From the NCBI GenBank assembly GCA_900757505.1, contig CAAEOE010000033.1, positions 1 through 7,669 of the forward strand: DNA of 7,669 nt. Reading direction: 5' to 3'. Below, piece by piece: positions 1 to 6,082 of this stretch. Source of the stretch: an uncultured Collinsella sp. Lineage in GTDB: Bacteria > Actinomycetota > Coriobacteriia > Coriobacteriales > Coriobacteriaceae. Position 1 is the stretch's first letter; each line of letters begins with the position of its first letter. The position numbers were made by a program, and so were the translations under genes. The notes beneath the pieces were generated by a model that saw only the letters and a list, made by a program, of their open reading frames with translations, did not search any database and was not told the origin of the DNA.

Positions 1-111
1 CATAGGTTAACTTTCCGCCGCACTCCGCAGGACGCAAGAAGCTCCCGCCGCACGAAGTGCGCAGCGGGAGCTTCTTGCATGTCCGAGGACGCGGCGGAAA
101 GTTAACCTATG
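1..111. repeat. Large near-perfect hairpin element, copy 1
   Basis: Bases 1-21 are the exact reverse complement of 91-111 (21 bp outer stem, possibly continuing past the window edge). Bases 34-48 pair perfectly with 64-78 (15 bp inner stem). Bases 49-53 pair with 57-61 around a GAA loop, with CA (62-63) bulged. Between outer and inner stems lies a symmetric 12 x 12 internal loop (22-33 against 79-90), which can partly pair as GGAC/GTCC. The same architecture recurs at 3046-3172. The element starts 32 nt beyond the channel gene's stop codon, so it would sit in the 3' UTR of the larA-channel transcript. No U-tract follows on either strand. It could be a 3'-end stabilising or processing structure, an atypical terminator, or a palindromic mobile element; the sequence does not decide between these. 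Confidence 0.9.
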
Positions 112-143
112 CCGGACCCGGGCGTTATATCAATTGTCTCGGA

Positions 144-875
144 CTAGAACATGCCCAAGAAACCATGCACAAACAGCGCAGCCAGAGCGGCACCGACAAA
201 CGGAGCGATGCCAGGAACGAGCAGGCCGTACTTCCAGTTGTTGTCAGCCTTGTTCTTGATCGGCAGCACCTGATAGGCCATGCGAGGACCAAGGTCACGA
301 GCCTGGTTCATGGCGAAGCCGGTGATGCCGCCCATGCCCATGCCAACAGCCCAAACGATCAGGCCAACGCAGATGGCGAGCATCAGGACGTTCTCGCCAG
401 CGCGGCTAGCAGCAGCAAGGATGGCGCTGATGAACACAAAGGTGCAGATAGCCTCGCAGAAGAAGTTACGGGCATAGTTCGTACCCTCGGTGGTGGGGTT
501 GGTCGAGAAGATGTTGCGCTGAGCAATGGGATCGATGACACCATCGGAAGCCTTGAACTCATCGGCATACATCAACCATGCGATCACGGCACCCGCAAAG
601 CCGCCGAGCATATCGGCAATCATGAAGGGGATGCAGCTGCTCCACGGCACCAGACCGACGATGCACTGGGCAAGCACCATAGCCGGGTTCATGCACACGG
701 CGCCACCAAAGACAAACAGGCAGACCGAGATGCCAAAAGACCAAGTGGTGATGGCAAACATATGGCCGGAGCCCTGATACTTGGTACCCTTAAGCACGGT
801 ATCGCAGTGCACGCCCACGCCAAAGATGATCATGAGGGCCGTTGCGCCGAATTCGCAGAGGAGTTTGGTAAGCAT
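144..875 (-). CDS. MIP-family channel (GlpF/LarD-like), probable lactic acid facilitator
   Basis: A 243-residue integral membrane channel of the aquaporin/aquaglyceroporin family, of normal length for the family. It should let a small neutral solute cross the cytoplasmic membrane passively. The first half-helix motif is a normal NPA (N63-P64-A65). The second reads N190-Q191-A192 instead of NPA and is followed by the expected R193-D194-L-G-P. W45, F187 and R193 fall where glycerol channels have their selectivity-filter residues, so a glyceroporin-type pore is likely. Several hydrophobic segments alternate with short loops, as in six-helix MIP proteins. The ATG start at 875 has AAGG a few bases upstream and lies 49 bp after the larA stop, so the two genes are probably co-transcribed. 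In Lactiplantibacillus plantarum the lar locus encodes a GlpF-type lactic acid channel (LarD), which makes lactate the best guess here. Glycerol or another 2-hydroxy acid remains possible. Family assignment is firm; substrate is inference. Confidence 0.9.
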   Translation of the reverse strand: MLTKLLCEFGATALMIIFGVGVHCDTVLKGTKYQGSGHMFAITTWSFGISVCLFVFGGAVCMNPAMVLAQCIVGLVPWSSCIPFMIADMLGGFAGAVIAWLMYADEFKASDGVIDPIAQRNIFSTNPTTEGTNYARNFFCEAICTFVFISAILAAASRAGENVLMLAICVGLIVWAVGMGMGGITGFAMNQARDLGPRMAYQVLPIKNKADNNWKYGLLVPGIAPFVGAALAALFVHGFLGMF

Positions 876-924
876 AAAACCTTATCTTTCTTGTCGGTTA
901 TAAACGATTCGTTTAGGCCGCGTA

Positions 925-2202
925 CTAGTGCTGTGCGACGACAACGCCCAGGCCATCGGGAATGACGGCCACCTTGGCATCGGCACCTTTCATCTCAAAG
1001 GCGAGCTTGAGCGCCCCATCGAGGGTGTTGACCGGCGTCATGTGCATATCCTTGATCATCTGGTGATCGCACAGGTCGGTGACCATGATCACAGGGTGAT
1101 GCGCCAGGATGCGGGCAAAGATCTGGCTCGTCCACTGGTCGGGCAGGGTCTCGTCCTTAGGACGGTCGATGCAGGCGCGCTCAAACTCTGCCGGATCATT
1201 GTCGGCGATGTTGTGATAGAAGCCCTCGCCACCGTGACCGTCGGCACAACCGGCGACATCGATGATCACGCCGCCCTCGGGAAGCGTAGCCTCGGCAGAG
1301 CACATGCCCTTCACGGCCTGATAGATGTTCTGGTCGAGCGGGTAGCCGCCGTTGGTGGTAATGGCAATCTCGCACTCGACGGGCTCAACGCCGGCAAGGC
1401 TCTTCACGAACTCGCAGCCAGCCTCGTGCGCCTTGTGGATGTCGCCGGCAAAGGAGCCGATGACCTCGTGCTTGCCGTTGAGCACCACGTTGAGCACAAA
1501 GGCAAGGTGAGCCATCTCGGCAGCAGCAAACATGTCCTCGCTCACGTGGTTGTGGCACAGGTTGCCGGCACGCGAGTGGGAATCGTTCACAAACTGACCG
1601 TTGTGGTTGTACATGATGGTCTTGTAGCTGGCGATACCAGGCAGGACGGACTTGCGGCTACCAGAGAAACCGGCAAAGAAGTGCGGCTCAATAAAGCCCT
1701 CGGCAAGCAGCAGATCGCAATCGGCAGCAATCTTGTTGATGATGCACTCGCCGCCAGAAGGCAGGGTGCCGATCTTTTTCATCATGCTGTCATCGGTCGC
1801 GACGTGCATAACGATTTCCTCGTTGGCAACGATCTCCTCGCCGTACTTGTTGACGAGCTCCTCGTGCGTCGACGGACGATGCATACCCGTAGCAACCAGA
1901 ATACGCACGCGAGCCTCGGGCGCAGCAGAATGGATGTGATGCAGCAGAATAGGCATCGTCACACGCGAGGGAACGGGACGCGTATGATCGGAGCTAATGA
2001 TGACGATATCCTTCTTGCCAGCACAAAGCTCCTCGAGCGAAGGCGAGCCATAAGGATTGGCAAGCGACTCCTCTACCAGCTCTTCCTGCGATTTCGTGGT
2101 CTTAAACTCGTTTTGATGACCTTCCATCACACCCGCGAAGTTCTTATCCTCGAGCTCCAGATGCAACGTCTTGTGGTCAAACGGCAGTTCACATTCAAAC
2201 AA
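925..2202 (-). CDS. larA: Nickel-dependent lactate racemase family protein LarA
   Basis: A cytoplasmic enzyme of 425 residues, about the same length as the characterised L. plantarum enzyme. LarA interconverts D- and L-lactate by hydride transfer on a nickel-pincer nucleotide (NPN) bound covalently to a lysine. The known active-site residues fall at the same numbers here: D72 and R75 (SDHTRPVP), H108 (ATGMH), H174 (IEPHFFAG), K184 (GSRKS, the cofactor attachment lysine), H200 (YNHNG, nickel ligand), Q295 and K298 (YQAVKG), with a tryptophan at 357. The N-terminal catalytic domain is followed by a C-terminal domain. The start is TTG at 2202. It is supported by a purine-rich SD (AAGGAAGAGG) 9 nt upstream and by the matching residue numbering; the first in-frame ATG (M26) would truncate the fold. 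The channel gene follows in the same operon. LarB, LarC and LarE, needed to make NPN, are not in view. Related LarA homologues racemise other 2-hydroxy acids, so the exact substrate is not settled by sequence. Confidence 0.93.
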   Translation of the reverse strand: MFECELPFDHKTLHLELEDKNFAGVMEGHQNEFKTTKSQEELVEESLANPYGSPSLEELCAGKKDIVIISSDHTRPVPSRVTMPILLHHIHSAAPEARVRILVATGMHRPSTHEELVNKYGEEIVANEEIVMHVATDDSMMKKIGTLPSGGECIINKIAADCDLLLAEGFIEPHFFAGFSGSRKSVLPGIASYKTIMYNHNGQFVNDSHSRAGNLCHNHVSEDMFAAAEMAHLAFVLNVVLNGKHEVIGSFAGDIHKAHEAGCEFVKSLAGVEPVECEIAITTNGGYPLDQNIYQAVKGMCSAEATLPEGGVIIDVAGCADGHGGEGFYHNIADNDPAEFERACIDRPKDETLPDQWTSQIFARILAHHPVIMVTDLCDHQMIKDMHMTPVNTLDGALKLAFEMKGADAKVAVIPDGLGVVVAQH

Positions 2203-2211
2203 TGACGAGCG

Positions 2212-2224
2212 CCCTCTTCCTTTT
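2212..2224 (-). promoter_or_regulatory. Ribosome binding site deciding the larA TTG start
   Basis: On the minus strand this reads AAAAGGAAGAGGG, a good anti-SD match ending 9 nt before the TTG at 2202. No ATG or GTG in the larA frame is better placed, so it supports the rare TTG start. Confidence 0.7.
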
Positions 2225-2334
2225 CAACTGACACACTAGATAAACCGTTGGCAGGATACGCCGCTCACCGAAAAACACCACCGTCCACCGACTCATTAAC
2301 ACAACGTTCATATTTGCCCCATAACAAAACGGCC

Positions 2335-2354
2335 GCGATCCCAAACGGGACCGC
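2335..2354. promoter_or_regulatory. Imperfect dyad in the larA leader
   Basis: GCG-a-TCCC, loop AAAC, GGGA-c-CGC: seven pairs with one mismatch. It lies about 130 nt upstream of the larA start, inside the predicted leader. It could be a small RNA stem or a protein site. Function unknown, and chance occurrence is possible. Confidence 0.35.
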
Positions 2355-2407
2355 AACCGCCTGTAAAAGACACAATAGACAGGATGACTTACGCAGCGCC
2401 GAGGCAA

Positions 2408-2425
2408 ACATCTACCCCGAGATGT
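2408..2425. promoter_or_regulatory. Perfect 6-6-6 inverted repeat in the larA leader
   Basis: ACATCT, six-base spacer ACCCCG, AGATGT. It is a perfect dyad about 205 nt upstream of larA and within the predicted transcript. It could be a hairpin in the leader RNA or an 18-bp operator. No regulator gene is in the window to match it to. Confidence 0.4.
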
Positions 2426-2437
2426 ACGCACGTAAGC

Positions 2438-2474
2438 CATTTTGCATAAATGCGTTAATTAATTGCATAAAATG
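2438..2474. promoter_or_regulatory. AT-rich repeat block upstream of larA (TTGCATAAA x2 plus CCATTTT/AAAATGG dyad)
   Basis: TTGCATAAA occurs at 2442-2450 and again at 2463-2471, offset by 21 bp (two helical turns), on either side of the palindrome TTAATTAA. The block is also bounded by CCATTTT (2438-2444) and its reverse complement AAAATGG (2468-2474). The phased direct repeats inside a dyad suggest a binding site for a dimeric or cooperatively binding regulator. This is inference only. Confidence 0.45.
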
Positions 2475-2497
2475 GTGCATGGATTTCAAACCGTACC

Positions 2498-2510
2498 AGG
2501 GTAGTACCCT
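2498..2510. promoter_or_regulatory. Perfect 13-bp palindrome, candidate operator
   Basis: AGGGTA-G-TACCCT is a perfect inverted repeat lying about 20-35 nt downstream of the transcription start predicted for the promoter at 2538-2566. That position suits a repressor or roadblock site controlling larA and the channel gene. An RNA hairpin at this spot would have an impossibly tight one-base loop, so a DNA site is more likely. Confidence 0.45.
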
Positions 2511-2537
2511 CCGGAGCGTGCATTTTTGCGAGTATTC

Positions 2538-2566
2538 AGTATCGCGGGATAAGATTTTGGTGTCAA
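2538..2566 (-). promoter_or_regulatory. Sigma-70-type promoter for the larA operon
   Basis: On the minus strand the -35 is a consensus TTGACA (2561-2566), followed by a 17-bp spacer and a GATACT -10 (2538-2543, four of six consensus bases). It points toward larA, and no other gene lies between, which predicts a leader of about 330 nt. I found no better promoter closer to larA. Confidence 0.6.
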
Positions 2567-2781
2567 AAGTCTTTCAAAAGGTAGATAGTCCTCATGACTC
2601 GTCCCATCTGGATAGCATGCGGCGAGAAACCAGCCATATACGGGCATCGCCAAGGCCCAATTGTCGTGCAAAAGCATCAACAAAGGTAGCGAAAGCCGGC
2701 TATGGCCTTATGCATCAATCTTTGGCTGCTGAAAACTCCGTTTTTTGCACGTCGCCCCAAGCACCACCCTCAGCCAACGGC
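2567..2781. other. Gene-free spacer
   Basis: This stretch lies between the larA promoter and the repeat cluster. I see no convincing coding region, RNA gene or mobile element. The only local structure is a six-base-pair stem TCAGCC/GGCTGA (2770-2784, loop AAC) at its right end, with no U-tract on either strand. Confidence 0.5.
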
Positions 2782-2868
2782 TGATCCGCCGAAGACCGGA
2801 CATCGCAGGGCCCGCCATTAGTTTACTTTTAGGCACACTCCGCAGGACGCAAGAAGCCCTCGCCGCAC
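2782..2868. repeat. Half copy of the hairpin element (left half only)
   Basis: This segment aligns without gaps to 3020-3106, with 76 of 87 positions identical by hand count. It includes the GAAGACCGGACATCG lead-in, the CCGCAGGACGCAAGAAG core and CCCTCGCCGCAC. The complementary right half is missing: the reverse complement of the outer arm ATTAGTTTACTTTT is nowhere in the following 150 bp. After the break there is only a small GCGC-GAA-GCGC hairpin (2879-2889). It reads as a decayed or recombined copy. Confidence 0.75.
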
Positions 2869-2955
2869 TCCACGCTATGCGCGAAGCGCGCCTTATTCCC
2901 TTTAGCTTTAACCCCAGAAGACCGAGGACGAAGGGATCCGATGGGTTTCCCTCTG

Positions 2956-3008
2956 AATGCACTCCGCAGCACGAAGCCCTTTCCAAACGCGCGAAGCGCG
3001 CCTTTATT
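2956..3008. repeat. Degenerate third relative of the hairpin element
   Basis: It contains TGCACTCCGCAG, then CACGAAGCCC (a shortened version of the core), then a CGCGC-GAA-GCGCG stem-loop (2988-3000) and CCTTTATTTCC. The last part matches the end of the neighbouring half copy (GCGCGAAGCGCGCC followed by TTATTCC at 2879-2898). The long stems are lost. The GAA-capped apical hairpin is kept, with different base pairs from the intact copies. Confidence 0.55.
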
Positions 3009-3045
3009 TCCCCAGCAAGTAATCCACCGAAGACCGGACATCGTA

Positions 3046-3172
3046 GGGGCCGCCGTTTGTTTTCTTTCCGGCGCATTCCGCAGGACGCAAGAAGCCCTCG
3101 CCGCACGAAGTGCGCAGCGAGGGCTTCTTGCATGTCCGAGGACGCGCCGGAAAGAAAACAAACGGCCGCCCC
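3046..3172. repeat. Large near-perfect hairpin element, copy 2
   Basis: Bases 3052-3074 are the exact reverse complement of 3144-3166 (23 bp). GGGG 3046-3049 can further pair with CCCC 3169-3172. Bases 3087-3101 pair with 3117-3131 (15 bp), and 3102-3106 with 3110-3114 around GAA. The layout and conserved blocks match the element at 1-111. Both long stems differ in sequence between copies but remain fully paired. The 23-bp stem begins 30 nt after the ppc stop codon, so it would form the 3' end of the ppc message. No U-run follows the outer stem on either strand, although the arm itself is T-rich in the direction of ppc transcription. Confidence 0.92.
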
Positions 3173-3196
3173 GGACAACGACTACAGGGCTATCGA

Positions 3197-6010
3197 TTAC
3201 CCCGTGTTCTGCAATCCTGCCGAGACGCCGGTCACAGTCGAAAGAATCAGGCTCATGTACTCGGCCTTCTTCTCCTCGGCCATCTCGTCCTGGTTCATAC
3301 GCACCTCGCGAAGGGCGCGGACCTGGGCGATGGACAGGGCGTCGACGTAGGGGTTACGTACACGGACGGCGCAGCCGAGCACGCGACGGCGCTGCAGCGG
3401 CCACTCGTCACCGACGATGGCAAGGACCCACTTACGCGTGAGCTGCATCTCGGTAAAGACCTTCTCGGACAGATCCTGGCGGTCGCCCAGATGCAGATAC
3501 ATCTTGGCGATGCGCTGATCGGTCTTAGCAATCGACATCTCGATGTTGTCGATAAAGGTGCGGAAGAACGGCCACTCCTGGTAGGCAGCCTTGAGCTGGT
3601 CAAGATCGCCAAGCTGCTCGCAGGCGGTGCCCAGACCGTACCAAGCGGCCAGGTTAATGCGCGCCTGGCTCCAGCTGAAGATCCACGGGATGGTACGCAG
3701 GTCATCGAGCGACTTGGCGCCCAGACCGCGCTTGGCGGGACGCGAGCCGATCGGCAGCAGACCGACCTCGGTCAGCGGCGTCACGGTCGAGAACCACGGT
3801 GTAAAGTCCTCGGTGTTCAGCAGGTCCAGATAGCGTTCGTGGCTTGCAGTGTTGAGCTTCTCGGCCATATCCCAGAACTTCTGCGTGGTCTCGGTGTTGG
3901 TCTTCTCGACACTCGGGGCCGACTGCAAAAGCGTTGCGGCGGCAACGGACTCAACATGGCGCTGAGCCAGCGTGCGGTTGCCGTAACGGGCAAAGATGAC
4001 TTCGCCCTGCTCGGTAAGCTTAAAGAAGCAGTTGACCGAACCCTTGGGCTGCGCCAGCACGGCCTTGTTGGCCGGGCCGCCGCCACGGCCCACGGCACCG
4101 CCGCGACCGTGCATGAGCACCAGGTCGATATCGTTCTTCTCTGCCCACTTGGCGATGCGCTCCTGCGCGGAGTGCAGCGCGAGCATGGCCGTGGTAGGAC
4201 CGGCATCCTTGGAAGAGTCGGAATAGCCCAGCATGACCTCCATGCGGCGGTTGGTCTGGGCAAGGCGCTTTTGCACCACGGGCAGCGTAAGCATCTGATC
4301 GAGCACGTCGACGCAGCCCTCGAGGTCCTCGAGCTGCTCGAACAACGGGATCACGTCGAGCTCGGGGACATCCTCCTCGTGTGCAAAGGACAGGTGCGCC
4401 AGCTCAAAGACGTCGGCCACATGCTGAGCGCTCTTGGTAAACGAGATGATGTAGCGGTGCGCCATCTTCTTGCCGTAGCGCTTTTGGATGGAGCCGATAG
4501 CGCGGAAGGTATCGATGACCTCGCGCGTCATGGGCTGCAGGTCGCCATGGATACCGTTCTCGTGGATATCCTTAAGGGCGCGGGCATGCACCACGGAGTG
4601 CTGACGGAACTCCATCTCGACCATATGGAAGCCGAAGGACTCGACCTGCCAGATGATGGTTTGGACCGGGCCGTAGGCAGCACGGACGGCACCGCAGGCG
4701 GCCAGCGAACGCTGGACGACGCGCAGGTCATCCAGGAACTCGTCGGCGCTGTGGTACATGGTGTCGGTGATACGACGGACGGTGGCGTTCAGGCGGTCGG
4801 CCATGACGAGCATGACGGCGCGATGCGGCTCGTGCTCGGAGATCAGCTCGGCGCGGGCCGTGTAACGAGGGCTCATCTCGACCTGATGGTTCCACAGGTT
4901 AATGAGCTCGGCCGACGGCTTGCTGTAGGTAGCCTCGAGCGTGAGGTTGCGGCCGATGTGGCGGCACTTGTCCTCGAGCTTGAGCACCATGTGCGTAAAG
5001 TACTTGGCGGCGACCTCACGGCTCACCTTGGCGGTGACGTTGGGGTTACCGTCGCGGTCGGAACCGATCCAGCTGCCGGGATGGAAGAACGCCGGGCACA
5101 GCGGCGGCACAGTACCGGCCTTGTCGCCCAGCACCCAATCGTCAAAACGACGATAGATAACGGGGATAACGTCGAACAGCGTGTTATCGAAGATGTCGAT
5201 GATGGTATCGGCTTCCTCGACCGGCGTGGGCTTCTTGAGCGCGATGGGACTCGTACGCACCAGGGCGTCGATCTCCTGCAGCATATGGCGCTCGTTCTCC
5301 ACCAGGTCGGAGCCGCCCAGACGCGGACGCTCCTCCAGCAGGTTGGAGATACGGCGGATCTTGCCCTCGACGGCCTTACGACGGGCCTCGGTGGGATGTG
5401 CGGTAAAGACAGGGTGGAACTCGAGCTTGTCGAGCAGCTCGTTGGCACCCTCGACACCCAGCTCATTCACCAGCTGGTGATAGGCAACGGTAAGCTCGTT
5501 GGCAGGATCGACCTCGGTATCGGTCGACGCACCGGCCTCGCGCTCGCGCAGCTGCGCCACACGGTAGTTCTCCTCCGACAGGTTTGCCAGATGGAAAAAG
5601 CTCGTAAAGGCGCGAACGATGACCTGCTGCTTATCGAGCGGCAGGCTGTCGATCAAATCGACGACCTCACGAAATGCCACGGCAGTGGGCTCGTCGGCGG
5701 TGGGCACGCCCTGCTCGTCGACGGCTTCGTCGGCAGCGCAGGTACCGGGGTTGCCGGCATTGACCACAATCTCGGCTGTCAAAATCTTGTCGAACAGGTC
5801 CGCGATCTCGGGATCATACTCGCTAAGCACACGGCGCTCCAGGCGCAAGAACAGCGCCAGATTGTCGCGCAGCTCCTCGGGGATCTCGATCTCGGCGAGA
5901 CGCTCCCTGGACTCGGCATTCGAGCCGATTCGGTTAACGAGGCGGTTGACCACGGCAGCGACGCGCGCCGCGGCTTCGGGTACAGACTGGTTGCTTAGGT
6001 TCTCAGCCAC
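3197..6010 (-). CDS. ppc: Phosphoenolpyruvate carboxylase
   Basis: A cytoplasmic, biotin-independent enzyme that carboxylates phosphoenolpyruvate with bicarbonate to give oxaloacetate and phosphate. It refills C4 acids for biosynthesis or for succinate fermentation. The 937-residue protein is complete and of bacterial-type length. All signature blocks are present: VFTAHPTEARRK (201-212, catalytic His 205), GSWIGSDRDGNP (312-323), GYSDSSKDAG (595-604), MHGRGGAVGRGGGP (633-646), SRPAKRG (756-762, containing the Lys that binds the aspartate effector in the E. coli enzyme), IPWIFSWSQAR (774-784) and the invariant C-terminal QNTG. Residues of about 78-112 look like a flexible acidic linker. I prefer the GTG at 6010, with GGAGG four to five bases upstream. 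The in-frame ATG at 6022 has its AAGGAGG only one base away, too close for efficient initiation; it would add four residues (941 aa). The gene is its own transcription unit, with a promoter at 6055-6082 and a large hairpin downstream. Confidence 0.97.
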   Translation of the reverse strand: MAENLSNQSVPEAAARVAAVVNRLVNRIGSNAESRERLAEIEIPEELRDNLALFLRLERRVLSEYDPEIADLFDKILTAEIVVNAGNPGTCAADEAVDEQGVPTADEPTAVAFREVVDLIDSLPLDKQQVIVRAFTSFFHLANLSEENYRVAQLREREAGASTDTEVDPANELTVAYHQLVNELGVEGANELLDKLEFHPVFTAHPTEARRKAVEGKIRRISNLLEERPRLGGSDLVENERHMLQEIDALVRTSPIALKKPTPVEEADTIIDIFDNTLFDVIPVIYRRFDDWVLGDKAGTVPPLCPAFFHPGSWIGSDRDGNPNVTAKVSREVAAKYFTHMVLKLEDKCRHIGRNLTLEATYSKPSAELINLWNHQVEMSPRYTARAELISEHEPHRAVMLVMADRLNATVRRITDTMYHSADEFLDDLRVVQRSLAACGAVRAAYGPVQTIIWQVESFGFHMVEMEFRQHSVVHARALKDIHENGIHGDLQPMTREVIDTFRAIGSIQKRYGKKMAHRYIISFTKSAQHVADVFELAHLSFAHEEDVPELDVIPLFEQLEDLEGCVDVLDQMLTLPVVQKRLAQTNRRMEVMLGYSDSSKDAGPTTAMLALHSAQERIAKWAEKNDIDLVLMHGRGGAVGRGGGPANKAVLAQPKGSVNCFFKLTEQGEVIFARYGNRTLAQRHVESVAAATLLQSAPSVEKTNTETTQKFWDMAEKLNTASHERYLDLLNTEDFTPWFSTVTPLTEVGLLPIGSRPAKRGLGAKSLDDLRTIPWIFSWSQARINLAAWYGLGTACEQLGDLDQLKAAYQEWPFFRTFIDNIEMSIAKTDQRIAKMYLHLGDRQDLSEKVFTEMQLTRKWVLAIVGDEWPLQRRRVLGCAVRVRNPYVDALSIAQVRALREVRMNQDEMAEEKKAEYMSLILSTVTGVSAGLQNTG

Positions 6011-6030
6011 GTTTCCTCCCATTCCTCCTT
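6011..6030 (-). promoter_or_regulatory. Double Shine-Dalgarno at the ppc start
   Basis: The minus strand carries AAGGAGG, then A-ATG, then GGAGGAAAC and GTG. The upstream SD is one base from the ATG (6022) and 13 bases from the GTG (6010). The second SD overlaps the ATG and is correctly spaced only for the GTG. The arrangement favours GTG, but dual initiation is conceivable. Confidence 0.6.
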
Positions 6031-6054
6031 CTATGCACGTAACATGCGGTATTC

Positions 6055-6082
6055 ATTATAGGCGCTTGAGAAATACTTTCGA
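6055..6082 (-). promoter_or_regulatory. ppc promoter
   Basis: A perfect TATAAT -10 on the minus strand (6055-6060) and TCGAAA as a four-of-six -35 (6077-6082), with a 16-bp spacer. Transcription would begin near 6048, leaving a leader of about 38 nt before the GTG. Confidence 0.7.

Noticed and set aside
1..111. Conventional intrinsic terminator
   Set aside because: The hairpin is far longer than usual and no U-tract follows it on either strand, so it was listed as a repeat element.
57..965. 302-codon open frame on the plus strand opposite the channel gene
   Set aside because: It starts inside the hairpin element and is antisense to a clear MIP-family gene.
928..2205. 425-codon open frame on the plus strand opposite larA
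   Set aside because: It mirrors larA codon by codon; the His- and Val-rich translation is a typical antisense artefact.
2195..2440. 81-codon minus-strand frame overlapping the larA start, a possible leader peptide
   Set aside because: No SD before its ATG and many rare Arg codons unlike the neighbours. The overlap with larA at 2195-2202 looks accidental.
2486..2683. 65-codon minus-strand frame
   Set aside because: No SD, a TTG start, and it contains the TTGACA/GATACT promoter. No family recognised.
2248..2784. 178-codon plus-strand frame upstream of larA
   Set aside because: TTG start without an SD, low-plausibility composition, and it runs across the larA promoter and its dyads.
2782..3172. 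CRISPR array, because of spaced repeats
   Set aside because: Only three unequal, partly decayed units of over 50 bp with related rather than unique intervening sequence; no cas genes.
2708..3178. 156-codon minus-strand frame across the repeat cluster
   Set aside because: It reads straight through the hairpin element and the half copy; the Arg/Ala-rich translation comes from the repeats.
3110..5998. 962-codon open frame on the plus strand opposite ppc
   Set aside because: It is antisense to ppc, which has every catalytic block of its family. High GC in codon position three opens long antisense frames, and the translation resembles no protein I know.
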